Of a stretch of 21,348 bases of DNA, positions 1-5,760 are shown piece by piece. Where the stretch lies: positions 1-21,348 of IMG/VR virus record IMGVR_UViG_3300045541_000050; one strand, written 5' to 3'. Within the stretch, counting starts at the first letter, position 1, and each line of letters begins with the position of its first letter. A program made the translations under genes and the position numbers. Below the pieces are notes generated by a model. The model saw only the letters and a program-made list of their open reading frames with translations, ran no database searches and had not been told where the DNA came from. Source of the stretch: a virus.

Positions 1-2
1 AC

Positions 3-461
3 CCAAACTCCACATCTATGACATTTGCGGATACCCCAATCGCACTAGATATGTTTATAAATATTGCTCAGTTTGACGAAACGTCAGAGTACCTGTCTAT
101 GTACCAATATGTGATGGAGAGCGGAAGTATGACATGGAAGTATGTTGTCTCTCTTGTTCCAGCAATCTTTTCAGACAACTATACCGCAACTTTTACAGAC
201 GGAGAGACTTCAATTGACATCCCACTCAACTCTTTTGTGCCAGATACAATATTGTCAACCGTAGATTCTGACAACTTTAATACACAGGTTACGATCAATA
301 ATCTCTATCCAGTTTCTTTTGGGGTGTCATCTGGAACTATAGCTACTAGTGGAAACATAAGAACTCTAACCCTAGACATTTCTGCAGTAGAGCTTGTTGG
401 TGGAGAGTGGACTCCATTAGACGGCCAAAAGGTGGTTCAGACATTTATTACTATGGTATAA
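3..461 (+). CDS. Hypothetical protein, 5'-truncated by window edge
   Basis: The frame is open from the first bases of the window. The first ATG is at 18, with no Shine-Dalgarno sequence or -10 box before it, so I treat the gene as the C-terminal part of a longer protein. The visible 147+ residues are rich in Thr, Ser, Val and Asp, with alternating hydrophobic stretches that suggest beta-strands. There are no cysteines, signal peptide or membrane segment in the visible part. I recognise no family. The next genes are fibre-type genes on the same strand, so a virion structural role, perhaps a baseplate or tail accessory protein, is an inference from position only. The stop codon TAA (459-461) lies inside the TATAAT of the next promoter. 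Confidence 0.6.
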   Translation, partial: PNSTSMTFADTPIALDMFINIAQFDETSEYLSMYQYVMESGSMTWKYVVSLVPAIFSDNYTATFTDGETSIDIPLNSFVPDTILSTVDSDNFNTQVTINNLYPVSFGVSSGTIATSGNIRTLTLDISAVELVGGEWTPLDGQKVVQTFITMV

Positions 462-462
462 T
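454..462 (+). promoter_or_regulatory. Extended -10 promoter TGGTATAAT for the gene at 480
   Basis: TGG followed by a perfect TATAAT (457-462), overlapping the TAA stop of the preceding gene. Transcription would be expected to start near 469, giving a leader of about 10 nt that contains an AGGTGA ribosome-binding sequence (469-474), 5 nt before the ATG at 480. I see no convincing -35 box. Confidence 0.5.
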
Positions 463-479
463 CAATTTAGGTGATATGA

Positions 480-920
480 ATGGCTTCTGAAAATATTGGA
501 GAATTATTTCCAACTAAAATTCCAGGTTACGACGACGCTGCCGACATCCAAGCAGCTCTAAGGTTGTACCACTATGGCTCGTCAACCTATGACGAAACGA
601 ATACGGATACTGGAGAGTTGGTAAGAGACTCTATTGCTGGCCAATTTAACGATATTGACAGCAGAATCAATGCGATTGAGGATTCGGGCTTTGGCAGCGA
701 GGCTTCAAGCACTGAGCCAGCGACACCACTAGACGGTTATATTTGGATGGACCTTGATAGCGAAGCAACTATTACCTCAAGTTCTGTAGCAGCTTATCAA
801 AATTCAGCACCAACAACAAACCTTGTTGATGGTGCACTATGGGTAGACAAAGACTCTTCTCCACTAAAGATTTTCGTTTATGACTCAGGCACGTCTGCCT
901 GGAGGGAGATTGGTGTTTAA
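480..920 (+). CDS. Small phage fibre/structural protein with repeated W-x-D modules
   Basis: 146 residues. The N-terminus (MASENIGELFPTKIPGYDD, then an ADIQAALRLYHYG stretch) is of a type I recognise from memory in uncharacterised phage tail-region proteins. Residues about 78-146 hold two copies of a module of the form P-x(3-6)-G-x-x-W-x-D followed by a short beta hairpin, the second ending in SGTSAWREIGV. Related modules occur in the genes at 920, 4950, 7657 and 8120. There is no catalytic motif or signal peptide. The start is chosen by the AGGTGA sequence 5 nt upstream; an out-of-frame ATG at 476 is ignored. The stop overlaps the next start (TAATG), so the two genes are probably translationally coupled. 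Likely a virion component near the tail tip; the exact role is unknown. Confidence 0.75.
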   Translation: MASENIGELFPTKIPGYDDAADIQAALRLYHYGSSTYDETNTDTGELVRDSIAGQFNDIDSRINAIEDSGFGSEASSTEPATPLDGYIWMDLDSEATITSSSVAAYQNSAPTTNLVDGALWVDKDSSPLKIFVYDSGTSAWREIGV

Positions 921-1579
921 TGTCAACTATTAGCACAGTAGGAAAAGTAGCTTATGTTTATCAGGAGTCTACCGATACCTGGCACCCAGTAGCAGGATCT
1001 ACAAATACCGCAGCACCGTACGTGTGGACTGGTGATCACACATTTGATGAAGGTTCAAATGTTTCGTTTGAAGAAGTTGTGTTAGCTAAGGCTGGAGTAA
1101 ATAATTTTTTGAACCCCTCTGCTAGAGACACTGCACTAGGTTCAAGTCCATCAGTAGATGGCATCGTTGTTTTTGTACGACAAGATGCGGATGGAAATTC
1201 TATCAACCAGGTTCAATATTCAAATAATGGGACTTGGAAGAACGCAGTCGGACAAACAGAATTAAAGCAGGTTGCAAGTTCAACTTCATATTCTTTGATT
1301 CAGTCAGATGCAGGAAAGACTTTAGAGCTATCCCCAAACTCTGGCATAACTATGACAGTTCAAATTCCAACAGAAGCGTCTGCTGGATGGGTAAAGGGGC
1401 AGAGGCTAGAGTTAATAAGGGTGGGAGAAGGTATTGTGACCGTGTCCCCGTCTTCTGGCGTAACCCTTAACAGCAAGAACAACAATCGTCAGATATCTGC
1501 CCAGTGGTCAGCAGCAATGCTTTACTACAGAGGTTCAAATTCTTGGGTTTTGCTGGGTGACTTGACGGCATCTGCTTAG
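920..1579 (+). CDS. Phage fibre-type protein with C-terminal beta domain
   Basis: 219 residues, starting on the A of the preceding stop codon (TAATG); a GGAGG sequence lies 14 nt upstream. The N-terminal part contains short beta-hairpin segments such as WHPVAGSTNTAAPYVWTGDH. The middle (about residues 70-110) is a diverged copy of the P-x-x-G...W module. The C-terminal 105 residues (from about 1258) form a domain that I can align by eye with the C-terminus of the collagen-like fibre at 8120-10084. Shared positions include Y-S-L/V, D-x-x-K-x-L/I, the iPT motif, a GW/VGM turn followed by L-x-x-x-x-x-G, and the ending W-L/V-x-G-D-L. This looks like a trimerisation or receptor-proximal fibre tip shared by two proteins. 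No enzyme motif is seen. Confidence 0.75.
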   Translation: MSTISTVGKVAYVYQESTDTWHPVAGSTNTAAPYVWTGDHTFDEGSNVSFEEVVLAKAGVNNFLNPSARDTALGSSPSVDGIVVFVRQDADGNSINQVQYSNNGTWKNAVGQTELKQVASSTSYSLIQSDAGKTLELSPNSGITMTVQIPTEASAGWVKGQRLELIRVGEGIVTVSPSSGVTLNSKNNNRQISAQWSAAMLYYRGSNSWVLLGDLTASA

Positions 1580-1582
1580 GAG
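1578..1582 (+). promoter_or_regulatory. Shine-Dalgarno AGGAG overlapping upstream stop
   Basis: AGGAG sits 6 nt before the ATG at 1589 and shares bases with the TAG stop of the upstream gene (1577-1579), so ribosomes terminating there could reinitiate. Confidence 0.6.
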
Positions 1583-1588
1583 AAGATC

Positions 1589-2557
1589 ATGCTAGGATCA
1601 TTTGCTATATTTGGCTCTAAGGGAATGACAAGAGTTCCATCCATAGCTGGATCCGCACCATCTTCTGCTATATCAGCAATTCAGTCAGCAGGACTAGTGG
1701 CTTCGTTGTCTGGTACTGTCGCAACCTCTAATAGCGGTATAGCTGGTACAGTAGCTTCCCAGTCACCATCAGCAAACTCACTGGTTGAATATGAGACAAC
1801 GGTATCTTATCAGACATATGTTTATGAAGAGCCGCCATGCACTGGAACTGGAACAATCTGGTGGGGGTATTGCGAAGGAGGAAGCTTAGTATCAGGAAGC
1901 TTTACCTGGTATTATTGCACCACAAGTTTTGAGGCAGCATTAGAGGCTGAATGGCCTGCAGCAACTCGGCCTGCAGGATTTACTGCCACAAACTCTGGGC
2001 CAATTCCATCAGATTATTGTGGACCAGCATCTTGCCTAAACACCTATTCTTTTACTTATTACGATGGTGGTTGTAATTATGCAATCTATGATTGCAACGG
2101 TGGCTATGTTGGCTCCACTAGGGTTACAACCTGCTCCTCACCAGGAACAGACTCGTCTGGTGCCACAATACCAGGATGCTCTCAGAACTGCTCTGCACCA
2201 CCAACGCTATATTATGCATCTGGATGCTGTGGATCTTCTCCAGTTACTGCAAGCAGCTATGCAAGTGCCTCGCAGGCCATAGATTATCTAGAGGAGGGCT
2301 GCCAGGTTGGTGTAACAAATGTTTCTACAAGCACAAGCGGATATCCATCGGTTTCTTGTGACTCACCAGCACCAACTCCAACATACACTTTTGTTTACGA
2401 TCTTGGAACACCAACATGTTCTGGGTCTACAGATGCCAGCGGTAGCGTATATGCAGCAGCACCAGGAAACAAAACTGTTAGTGCAGGCAATTGCGGAAGC
2501 CAGACATTCTATGCATTTACTAGCGGAACATTTTATTGGAAGTGTTGTGCTAGCTAG
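1589..2557 (+). CDS. PASTA-domain, Cys-rich phage tail protein
   Basis: 322 residues. Residues about 16-79 read as one PASTA domain: it opens with VPSIAG, has a helix containing SAISAIQSAGL, then V-A-S-Q-S-P-S-A-N-S-L-V and a final beta-strand ending in TVSYQTYVY. PASTA domains bind peptidoglycan stem peptides or muropeptides in Gram-positive kinases and penicillin-binding proteins. The remaining 240 residues contain 18 cysteines, many aromatics (YY, WYY, FTYY) and Gly/Ser/Thr turns; I recognise no family there. There is no signal peptide or lipobox. Neighbours are fibre-type genes, so it is probably a virion protein that contacts cell-wall material, with a disulfide- or metal-stabilised tip (inference). 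The gene is convergent with the lysozyme-like gene; the two stop codons share the palindrome CTAG at 2554-2557. Confidence 0.8.
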   Translation: MLGSFAIFGSKGMTRVPSIAGSAPSSAISAIQSAGLVASLSGTVATSNSGIAGTVASQSPSANSLVEYETTVSYQTYVYEEPPCTGTGTIWWGYCEGGSLVSGSFTWYYCTTSFEAALEAEWPAATRPAGFTATNSGPIPSDYCGPASCLNTYSFTYYDGGCNYAIYDCNGGYVGSTRVTTCSSPGTDSSGATIPGCSQNCSAPPTLYYASGCCGSSPVTASSYASASQAIDYLEEGCQVGVTNVSTSTSGYPSVSCDSPAPTPTYTFVYDLGTPTCSGSTDASGSVYAAAPGNKTVSAGNCGSQTFYAFTSGTFYWKCCAS

Positions 2558-3054
2558 TAGCCCAAAGATCTTTTTGCAGAATGTTCTGTGCTCCAAGAGC
2601 TCCAGTTTTTTCCACCATTAGACATCTTGTATGCAACCTGTGCATTGGTTAGGGGATTAAACAAAGCCTCGTTTGTCTCAAGGTTATACTTTTTTCTACG
2701 ATCAGGACCCATGGAGCCAGTCATGTTGATCTGAAATAGTCCGTAGCAGTTGCTAGATTTGTTTAGTGCCATGGGCCTGTTGGTTGACTCATAAAATGCG
2801 ATAGCTTTTGCCATTTTTAATCCATTGCCAGAAAAGCCTGCCTGCTCAAGAATAATGGTAAGCTGCTCATCAGATAGTTGTGTTTTTGAGGTATAAGACA
2901 TTTTAACAATCTCATAGCTGCCACGATCAAAGCTAATAGAATACTCTGGTACTAGTAGCGTTTGAAGTCCTTCGCTTGTTTCAGAAGGTGCTACATTTGC
3001 GGTAGTCAGATTAGCAATAAGTCCTACCGTTGCTGCGATTGCGTATAGTTTCAT
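2554..3054 (-). CDS. Secreted lysozyme/SLT-like peptidoglycan hydrolase
   Basis: 166 residues. The N-terminus (MKLYAIAATVGLIANLTTA) is a short basic start plus a weakly hydrophobic Ala/Gly-rich segment. It could be a Sec signal peptide cleaved near residue 20-22, or a signal-arrest-release segment. Residues about 60-166 fit a lysozyme/soluble lytic transglycosylase-like domain: AKAIAFYEST holds the likely catalytic Glu89, followed by SNCYGLFQINMTG (GLFQIN at 105-110, the typical SLT motif), a NPLTNAQVAYKMSN helix and the NWSSWST motif. The expected role is cleavage of the glycan backbone at lysis. Its ATG overlaps the TAA stop of the upstream NlpC/P60 gene (TAATG), so the pair is coupled. It is short for a two-domain endolysin and has no separate wall-binding domain. 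The family call is strong; its use at lysis rather than at entry is inferred from the export signal. Confidence 0.82.
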   Translation of the reverse strand: MKLYAIAATVGLIANLTTANVAPSETSEGLQTLLVPEYSISFDRGSYEIVKMSYTSKTQLSDEQLTIILEQAGFSGNGLKMAKAIAFYESTNRPMALNKSSNCYGLFQINMTGSMGPDRRKKYNLETNEALFNPLTNAQVAYKMSNGGKNWSSWSTEHSAKRSLGY

Positions 3055-3674
3055 TAGTTTTCAATTACCCTGACAAAAGAGATTTCGCTGTTCTTGAATG
3101 CTGGTGAGTCAAGAGAAATCTTTTCTGTCTTTGTTCCTTTTCTAAATCCAGCGTGAATAATTTTGTTGTTTCCCACATAGATTCCTACGTGGTAGTACTT
3201 CTCTGAGTTGAGGTGGCTAAAGGCAACAATGTCCCCTAGATTTGGGGTCTCTACGTGATACCCTGCAGACTTGCCCTGCTTAGATGCAGAATGCTCAATC
3301 TCAATTCCAAGGCCTTGGTAAAACCATCTGGTCATTCCAGAGCAGTCCCAGCCACTTGGGCTAGATCCACTAAAAACATACCAGGTCCTTCCGACATGTT
3401 TTTGAAGCTCAGCAACTCTGTCTTCCAGGGCTTGTCTGTTTGCAAGTCTTGCCTTGTTAGCCTCAGCTGCTTCAATCTTTAGCCTTAATGCCTCAGCAGC
3501 TTGCTGCTCTAGCATTGTCTGTGTCCTGTGTGTCTCAATAATTTGAGACATAATATTTACTTCGTAAACTGGCTTATATTCAATTGTACTTAATGATTTA
3601 TGGTCATCAGCCACGGTAGCTGCAGAACAGCCAAGTAATACTACTACCGCTCCTAGTATTGCAATCTTCTTCAA
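3054..3674 (-). CDS. NlpC/P60 endopeptidase with lipoprotein signal peptide
   Basis: I start this at TTG 3674 because a perfect AGGAGG lies 6 nt upstream. The upstream ATG at 3818 would add 48 unlikely residues that run through the promoter. From TTG the protein has 206 residues and begins MKKIAILGAVVVLLGCSA, a lipoprotein signal with lipobox LLGC and acylated Cys16. Residues about 45-95 are Glu/Ala/Lys-rich and likely a coiled coil. Residues about 95-200 are an NlpC/P60 domain: GWDCSG with nucleophile Cys111, YYHVGIYVG with His162, and KIIHAG with His174 as the third catalytic-site residue. This fold cleaves peptide bonds in peptidoglycan stems. The lipid anchor would hold the enzyme on the outer face of the membrane. 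It is probably a lysis partner of the lysozyme-like gene that follows with a TAATG overlap. A lipoprotein-anchored phage endopeptidase is uncommon. Confidence 0.85.
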   Translation of the reverse strand: MKKIAILGAVVVLLGCSAATVADDHKSLSTIEYKPVYEVNIMSQIIETHRTQTMLEQQAAEALRLKIEAAEANKARLANRQALEDRVAELQKHVGRTWYVFSGSSPSGWDCSGMTRWFYQGLGIEIEHSASKQGKSAGYHVETPNLGDIVAFSHLNSEKYYHVGIYVGNNKIIHAGFRKGTKTEKISLDSPAFKNSEISFVRVIEN

Positions 3675-3680
3675 GTTGCA

Positions 3681-3686
3681 CCTCCT
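3681..3686 (-). promoter_or_regulatory. Shine-Dalgarno AGGAGG deciding a TTG start
   Basis: On the minus strand AGGAGG lies 6 nt before TTG 3674, and the encoded peptide is a textbook lipoprotein signal. This spacing decides the start in favour of TTG. The adjacent GGTGC (3678-3682) repeats the 3' arm of the leader hairpin. Confidence 0.75.
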
Positions 3687-3691
3687 AAAGC

Positions 3692-3717
3692 AAAAAGCAC
3701 CTTGTTTAAGGGTGCTT
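3692..3717 (-). terminator. Leader hairpin with U tract, possible attenuator
   Basis: On the minus strand, AAGCACC pairs with GGTGCTT across a 9-nt loop (arms at 3711-3717 and 3695-3701). The 3' arm runs into a five-T tract ending at 3692. It lies between the predicted promoter (-10 at 3733-3738) and the ribosome-binding site of the NlpC/P60 gene, so it would act in the 5' leader. The stem is only 7 bp and the U tract is short, so it may be a weak or conditional terminator. Confidence 0.4.
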
Positions 3718-3732
3718 AGATTTGGTCTTAAT

Positions 3733-3761
3733 ATTATAGCATCGTTTGAGCCAATTGTCAT
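3733..3761 (-). promoter_or_regulatory. Promoter for the lysis-type gene pair (minus strand)
   Basis: Reading the minus strand: ATGACA (3761-3756, one mismatch to TTGACA), a 17-nt spacer ending in TGC, and TATAAT (3738-3733). This has the best -35/-10 arrangement in the window. Transcription should begin near 3726, giving a leader of about 50 nt. Its -35 overlaps the extended -10 of the opposite promoter, so occupancy of one should hinder the other. Confidence 0.65.
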
Positions 3762-3769
3762 GCTATAAT
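3761..3769 (+). promoter_or_regulatory. Extended -10 TGCTATAAT, leaderless start at 3776
   Basis: TGC plus TATAAT (3764-3769), then 6 nt to ATG 3776, and no Shine-Dalgarno sequence. The expected transcription start coincides with the A of the ATG, which predicts a leaderless mRNA. It forms a perfect 10-bp inverted repeat with the minus-strand -10 region (3733-3742 against 3760-3769, 17 nt apart). Confidence 0.65.
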
Positions 3770-3775
3770 TAAAAC

Positions 3776-4291
3776 ATGGCACAAGGAAGATCAGATGGGC
3801 TAGACCTGCCCTATCCACTAGCAGAAGACTACGTAAATGTTCATGGCGATATCCGTCAGCTAGTTGAGAAACTTGAAATTATTCTGCCACCACTTGGGGT
3901 GTCATACTTTCAGCTTCAAGTTAGCAACAATAGCGGTCAGGATATTTCTGCAGGAGACCCACTTGTTGCATCTGGATTTATGACTAAGACAAACGTTAGA
4001 AAAGCCTTGGCAACTGACACAGAACCAATCCTGGGGCTGGCAAAGACCGATATTCCAGATGAAACAGATGGCGTGATTGTTGTTGCAGGTGTTATGGACG
4101 GCATCAACACATCTGGTTTTACTACTGGAGACATCCTTTATGTTGGTGAGACTGGAGGTCTGACAGCAACACGTCCTGCAGCAGGCTCTGGGGCAGTTGG
4201 GCTAGTGGCTCATGCAGCAACAGAAGGCGTAATCATTGTTGAGGCAAAAGGAAACGGAACCTGGGGGGCACTAAAGGCTGGACTAGCCTAA
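3776..4291 (+). CDS. Phage structural protein with decoration-like beta domain
   Basis: 171 residues. After an N-terminal helix (about residues 10-40), residues about 45-171 form a beta domain of a type seen in phage structural and fibre proteins. It has N-x-S-G-x-x-I-x-A-G-x-P, a segment stating earlier values are replaced (EPILGLAKTDIPD), G-V-M-D-G-I-N-T-S-G-F-T-T-G-D, and LYVGETGGLTATRP, then V-G-L-V-x-x-A-x-x-x-G-V-I-I-V. This layout recalls small DUF2190-like or capsid-decoration modules, but I would not assign it to head or tail. There is no enzyme motif. The ATG is placed for a leaderless transcript. It is the first + strand gene after the divergent promoter, and the next gene has its own promoter. 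Confidence 0.78.
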   Translation: MAQGRSDGLDLPYPLAEDYVNVHGDIRQLVEKLEIILPPLGVSYFQLQVSNNSGQDISAGDPLVASGFMTKTNVRKALATDTEPILGLAKTDIPDETDGVIVVAGVMDGINTSGFTTGDILYVGETGGLTATRPAAGSGAVGLVAHAATEGVIIVEAKGNGTWGALKAGLA

Positions 4292-4294
4292 AGG

Positions 4295-4303
4295 TGGTAT
4301 AAT
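4295..4303 (+). promoter_or_regulatory. Extended -10 TGGTATAAT, likely leaderless start at 4310
   Basis: TGG plus TATAAT (4298-4303), with 6 nt to ATG 4310. A purine-rich AAAGGTGG at 4290-4297 is 12 nt from the ATG and would lie upstream of the transcription start, so it could only serve a readthrough transcript from the previous gene. Confidence 0.6.
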
Positions 4304-4309
4304 AATAAA

Positions 4310-4702
4310 ATGGCCAGATCAAAATCTTATGCAGTTGGAAGCATTCCTCCACAAGTAGCGTGGACAGTAGTTCGTGGAGACACTGCAGCATTCAAGGTTT
4401 ATGTAACAAATGATTCAAAAGAAGCACTAGACATAGAAGACTGGACAATCTCAATGAAGATTAAGCGTCCAAACTCAGGGAGAACCCTGGGCGTAATTAC
4501 GGATGATGCTACGCTTGTGCTGACACTTACCCCTTCTGCTGATGAAGACGATCTTCCTGGAGAGTTCACAGTATCTCTGACTGCCAACGACTCTCTAATT
4601 CTGGAGACTGGAGACATCTTTGATATTCAGCTATCGCAGCCAGGAACTGTTTGGACAGTTGCCCAGGGTAGCATGGTGATTATTGAAGACGTAACTGACT
4701 AA
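4310..4702 (+). CDS. Ig-like beta-sandwich structural protein
   Basis: 130 residues, almost all predicted beta-strand: VVRGDTAAFKVYVTND, WTISMKIKRP, DATLVLTLTP, GEFTVSLTAND, DIFDIQLSQPG and TVAQGSMVIIEDV. The strand order and the D-W-T-I-S-M-K-I-K pattern recall Ig-like domains of phage baseplate proteins such as the BppU N-terminal type; this is recognition from pattern, not a search. There are no cysteines, signal or active site. The stop shares its A with the next ATG (TAATG), so the following 74-residue protein is likely made in step with it and may be a binding partner. Confidence 0.72.
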   Translation: MARSKSYAVGSIPPQVAWTVVRGDTAAFKVYVTNDSKEALDIEDWTISMKIKRPNSGRTLGVITDDATLVLTLTPSADEDDLPGEFTVSLTANDSLILETGDIFDIQLSQPGTVWTVAQGSMVIIEDVTD

Positions 4703-4926
4703 TGGGCAAGGCAGTTATTGTAGACGATACTAAGCGTATTGTAAGAAGAATTGGCCCATCAAATTATTTCAACTCTAAAATAAGCTTTAAGTCTGGAAAG
4801 GCAAGAATAAACGAAGTACTTCCTTTTAGGGTTAAGTTTATGAATGTTGACAACGCTCAATATACAAGCACAAACCCACCAGGAATTGGACTTCAGATTA
4901 TTGGCGTTAATAACTACATCTTGTAA
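4702..4926 (+). CDS. Small phage structural protein, 74 residues
   Basis: Overlaps the preceding stop (TAATG) and has no other visible ribosome-binding sequence, which argues for coupling. The protein has a basic first half (TKRIVRRIGPSN, FKSGKARIN) and a second half, PFRVKFMNV...NPPGIGLQIIGVNNYIL, ending in a hydrophobic strand. From memory, short phage proteins ending in a P-x-x-I-x-L-x-I-I-G-x-x-N-Y-I-L-type motif recur in tail regions of environmental phages, with no known function. It is likely a small subunit of the tail tip or baseplate, working with its coupled Ig-like neighbour. Confidence 0.7.
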   Translation: MGKAVIVDDTKRIVRRIGPSNYFNSKISFKSGKARINEVLPFRVKFMNVDNAQYTSTNPPGIGLQIIGVNNYIL

Positions 4927-4933
4927 AGATAAA

Positions 4934-4942
4934 TGTTATAAT
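4934..4942 (+). promoter_or_regulatory. Extended -10 TGTTATAAT, leaderless start at 4950
   Basis: TGT plus TATAAT (4937-4942), 7 nt to ATG 4950, no Shine-Dalgarno sequence and no clear -35. Predicts a leaderless mRNA. Confidence 0.62.
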
Positions 4943-4949
4943 GTAATTT

Positions 4950-5273
4950 ATGGCTATTTTAACTATTGAAGAACTACTGGATAAGTTTGGCCCTGGAGAG
5001 ATTCCAAGATCAGATGACTACCAGGACCTTATTCAGACGTTGTCAGATGACAGGAACGCTGTCCACTTCTCTAGCACTCAGCCATCAGACCCATTGGCTA
5101 CTCCAGTTTGGTTTAACACATCTAGCCAGGTGCTTTCGGTATATGACTCAGAATGGAAGGCCGTAGGAATCCTTCTTGACGTATCGTCTGCTGCAAATGG
5201 AGACGTCTTGGTCTATTCATCTAGCGAATCTGCCTGGCAAAACCAGTCTACGCTAGATGGCGGCACTCCATAA
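4950..5273 (+). CDS. Small fibre-type protein ending in LDGGTP
   Basis: 107 residues. An N-terminal helix (IEELLDKFGPGEIPRSDDYQ) is followed by the shared module at about residues 43-75: TQPSDPLATPVWFNT, then LSVYDSEWKAV. The R-x-D/S-D-Y-x-D-L-I motif near the N-terminus (residues about 20-28) also appears in the next gene (PSQSDYEDLID), so the two share an N-terminal element. The protein ends in LDGGTP directly before the stop, as does the gene at 7657; the same peptide occurs internally in the 1257-residue protein. No catalytic motif is present. Probably a small virion adhesin or adaptor, read from its own leaderless promoter. Confidence 0.72.
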   Translation: MAILTIEELLDKFGPGEIPRSDDYQDLIQTLSDDRNAVHFSSTQPSDPLATPVWFNTSSQVLSVYDSEWKAVGILLDVSSAANGDVLVYSSSESAWQNQSTLDGGTP

Positions 5274-5289
5274 TCTTTAAAAAGTCTAT

Positions 5290-5295
5290 TATACT
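5290..5295 (+). promoter_or_regulatory. -10 box TATACT, leaderless start at 5302
   Basis: TATACT with 6 nt to ATG 5302 and no Shine-Dalgarno sequence. Unlike the neighbours it lacks the TGn extension. Confidence 0.45.
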
Positions 5296-5301
5296 TATTA
5301 C

Positions 5302-5748
5302 ATGTCCAGATCCCAAATCTCATATGTCAAGTCTCGCTTTGAAAGCGGAGACAGGCCATCGCAATCAGACTACGAAGACCTGATTGATACCTCTACCGCT
5401 CAGGCCACAGACCTGGGTACCTTTGGAAATAACGAAAATACTATCACTGGTATTGAGAACACTACTGTTGTTGATGATTTTGACGCAACGGTATGGAGAA
5501 TGGTAAAATATGTGATCTCTCTATCAAAGACGACTCAGGGAGATAACTACTTTTATGCAACAGAGTTGACCGTGCTGGTTGACGGAGAAGATGTTTCCGT
5601 TAGCGAGTATGGCACAATTGACAACGATGGGAATATGGGAACCATTAGCGTCTCTAGGACTGGAGATACGGTTGAACTTACCGTTACCCCAGATTCAGTC
5701 ATTAAGCCAGTCACAGTACGTTTTGCACGTATGGGACTTAAGGCATAA
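5302..5748 (+). CDS. Small fibre protein with shared C-terminal beta domain
   Basis: 148 residues. The N-terminal 30 residues (YVKSRFESGDRPSQSDYED) resemble the start of the preceding gene product. Residues about 60-148 form a beta domain that aligns by eye with the last 85 residues of the following 616-residue fibre. Both have a strand of the form Y-V/L-I/K-x-x-K, then T-E-L/V-x-x-x-V-L, an E-Y-G/A-x-I/V-x-x-x-G-N/D-x-G turn, S-x-S-x-x-G-x-x-V-x-L-T-V-T and a closing V-x-V. The short protein may therefore be a stand-alone version of the fibre tip. No enzyme motif is visible. Confidence 0.74.
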   Translation: MSRSQISYVKSRFESGDRPSQSDYEDLIDTSTAQATDLGTFGNNENTITGIENTTVVDDFDATVWRMVKYVISLSKTTQGDNYFYATELTVLVDGEDVSVSEYGTIDNDGNMGTISVSRTGDTVELTVTPDSVIKPVTVRFARMGLKA

Positions 5749-5755
5749 CTAAAAC

Positions 5756-5760
5756 AGGAG
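5756..5760 (+). promoter_or_regulatory. Shine-Dalgarno AGGAG for the 616-residue fibre
   Basis: AGGAG 8 nt before ATG 5769, in the 20-nt gap after the previous stop. No -10 box of the TGnTATAAT type is seen here, so this gene is probably read through from upstream. Confidence 0.6.

Noticed and set aside
1234-1470. 78-residue frame inside the gene at 920
   Set aside because: Out-of-frame shadow with no ribosome-binding site and no recognisable composition.
2557-2640. Bidirectional terminator between the convergent genes
   Set aside because: The stop codons overlap and no GC-rich hairpin with a T run is visible in either direction.
3675-3818. N-terminal extension of the NlpC/P60 gene to ATG 3818
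   Set aside because: It would run across the divergent promoter and place the lipoprotein signal 48 residues inside. The TTG at 3674 has a perfect AGGAGG at 6 nt.
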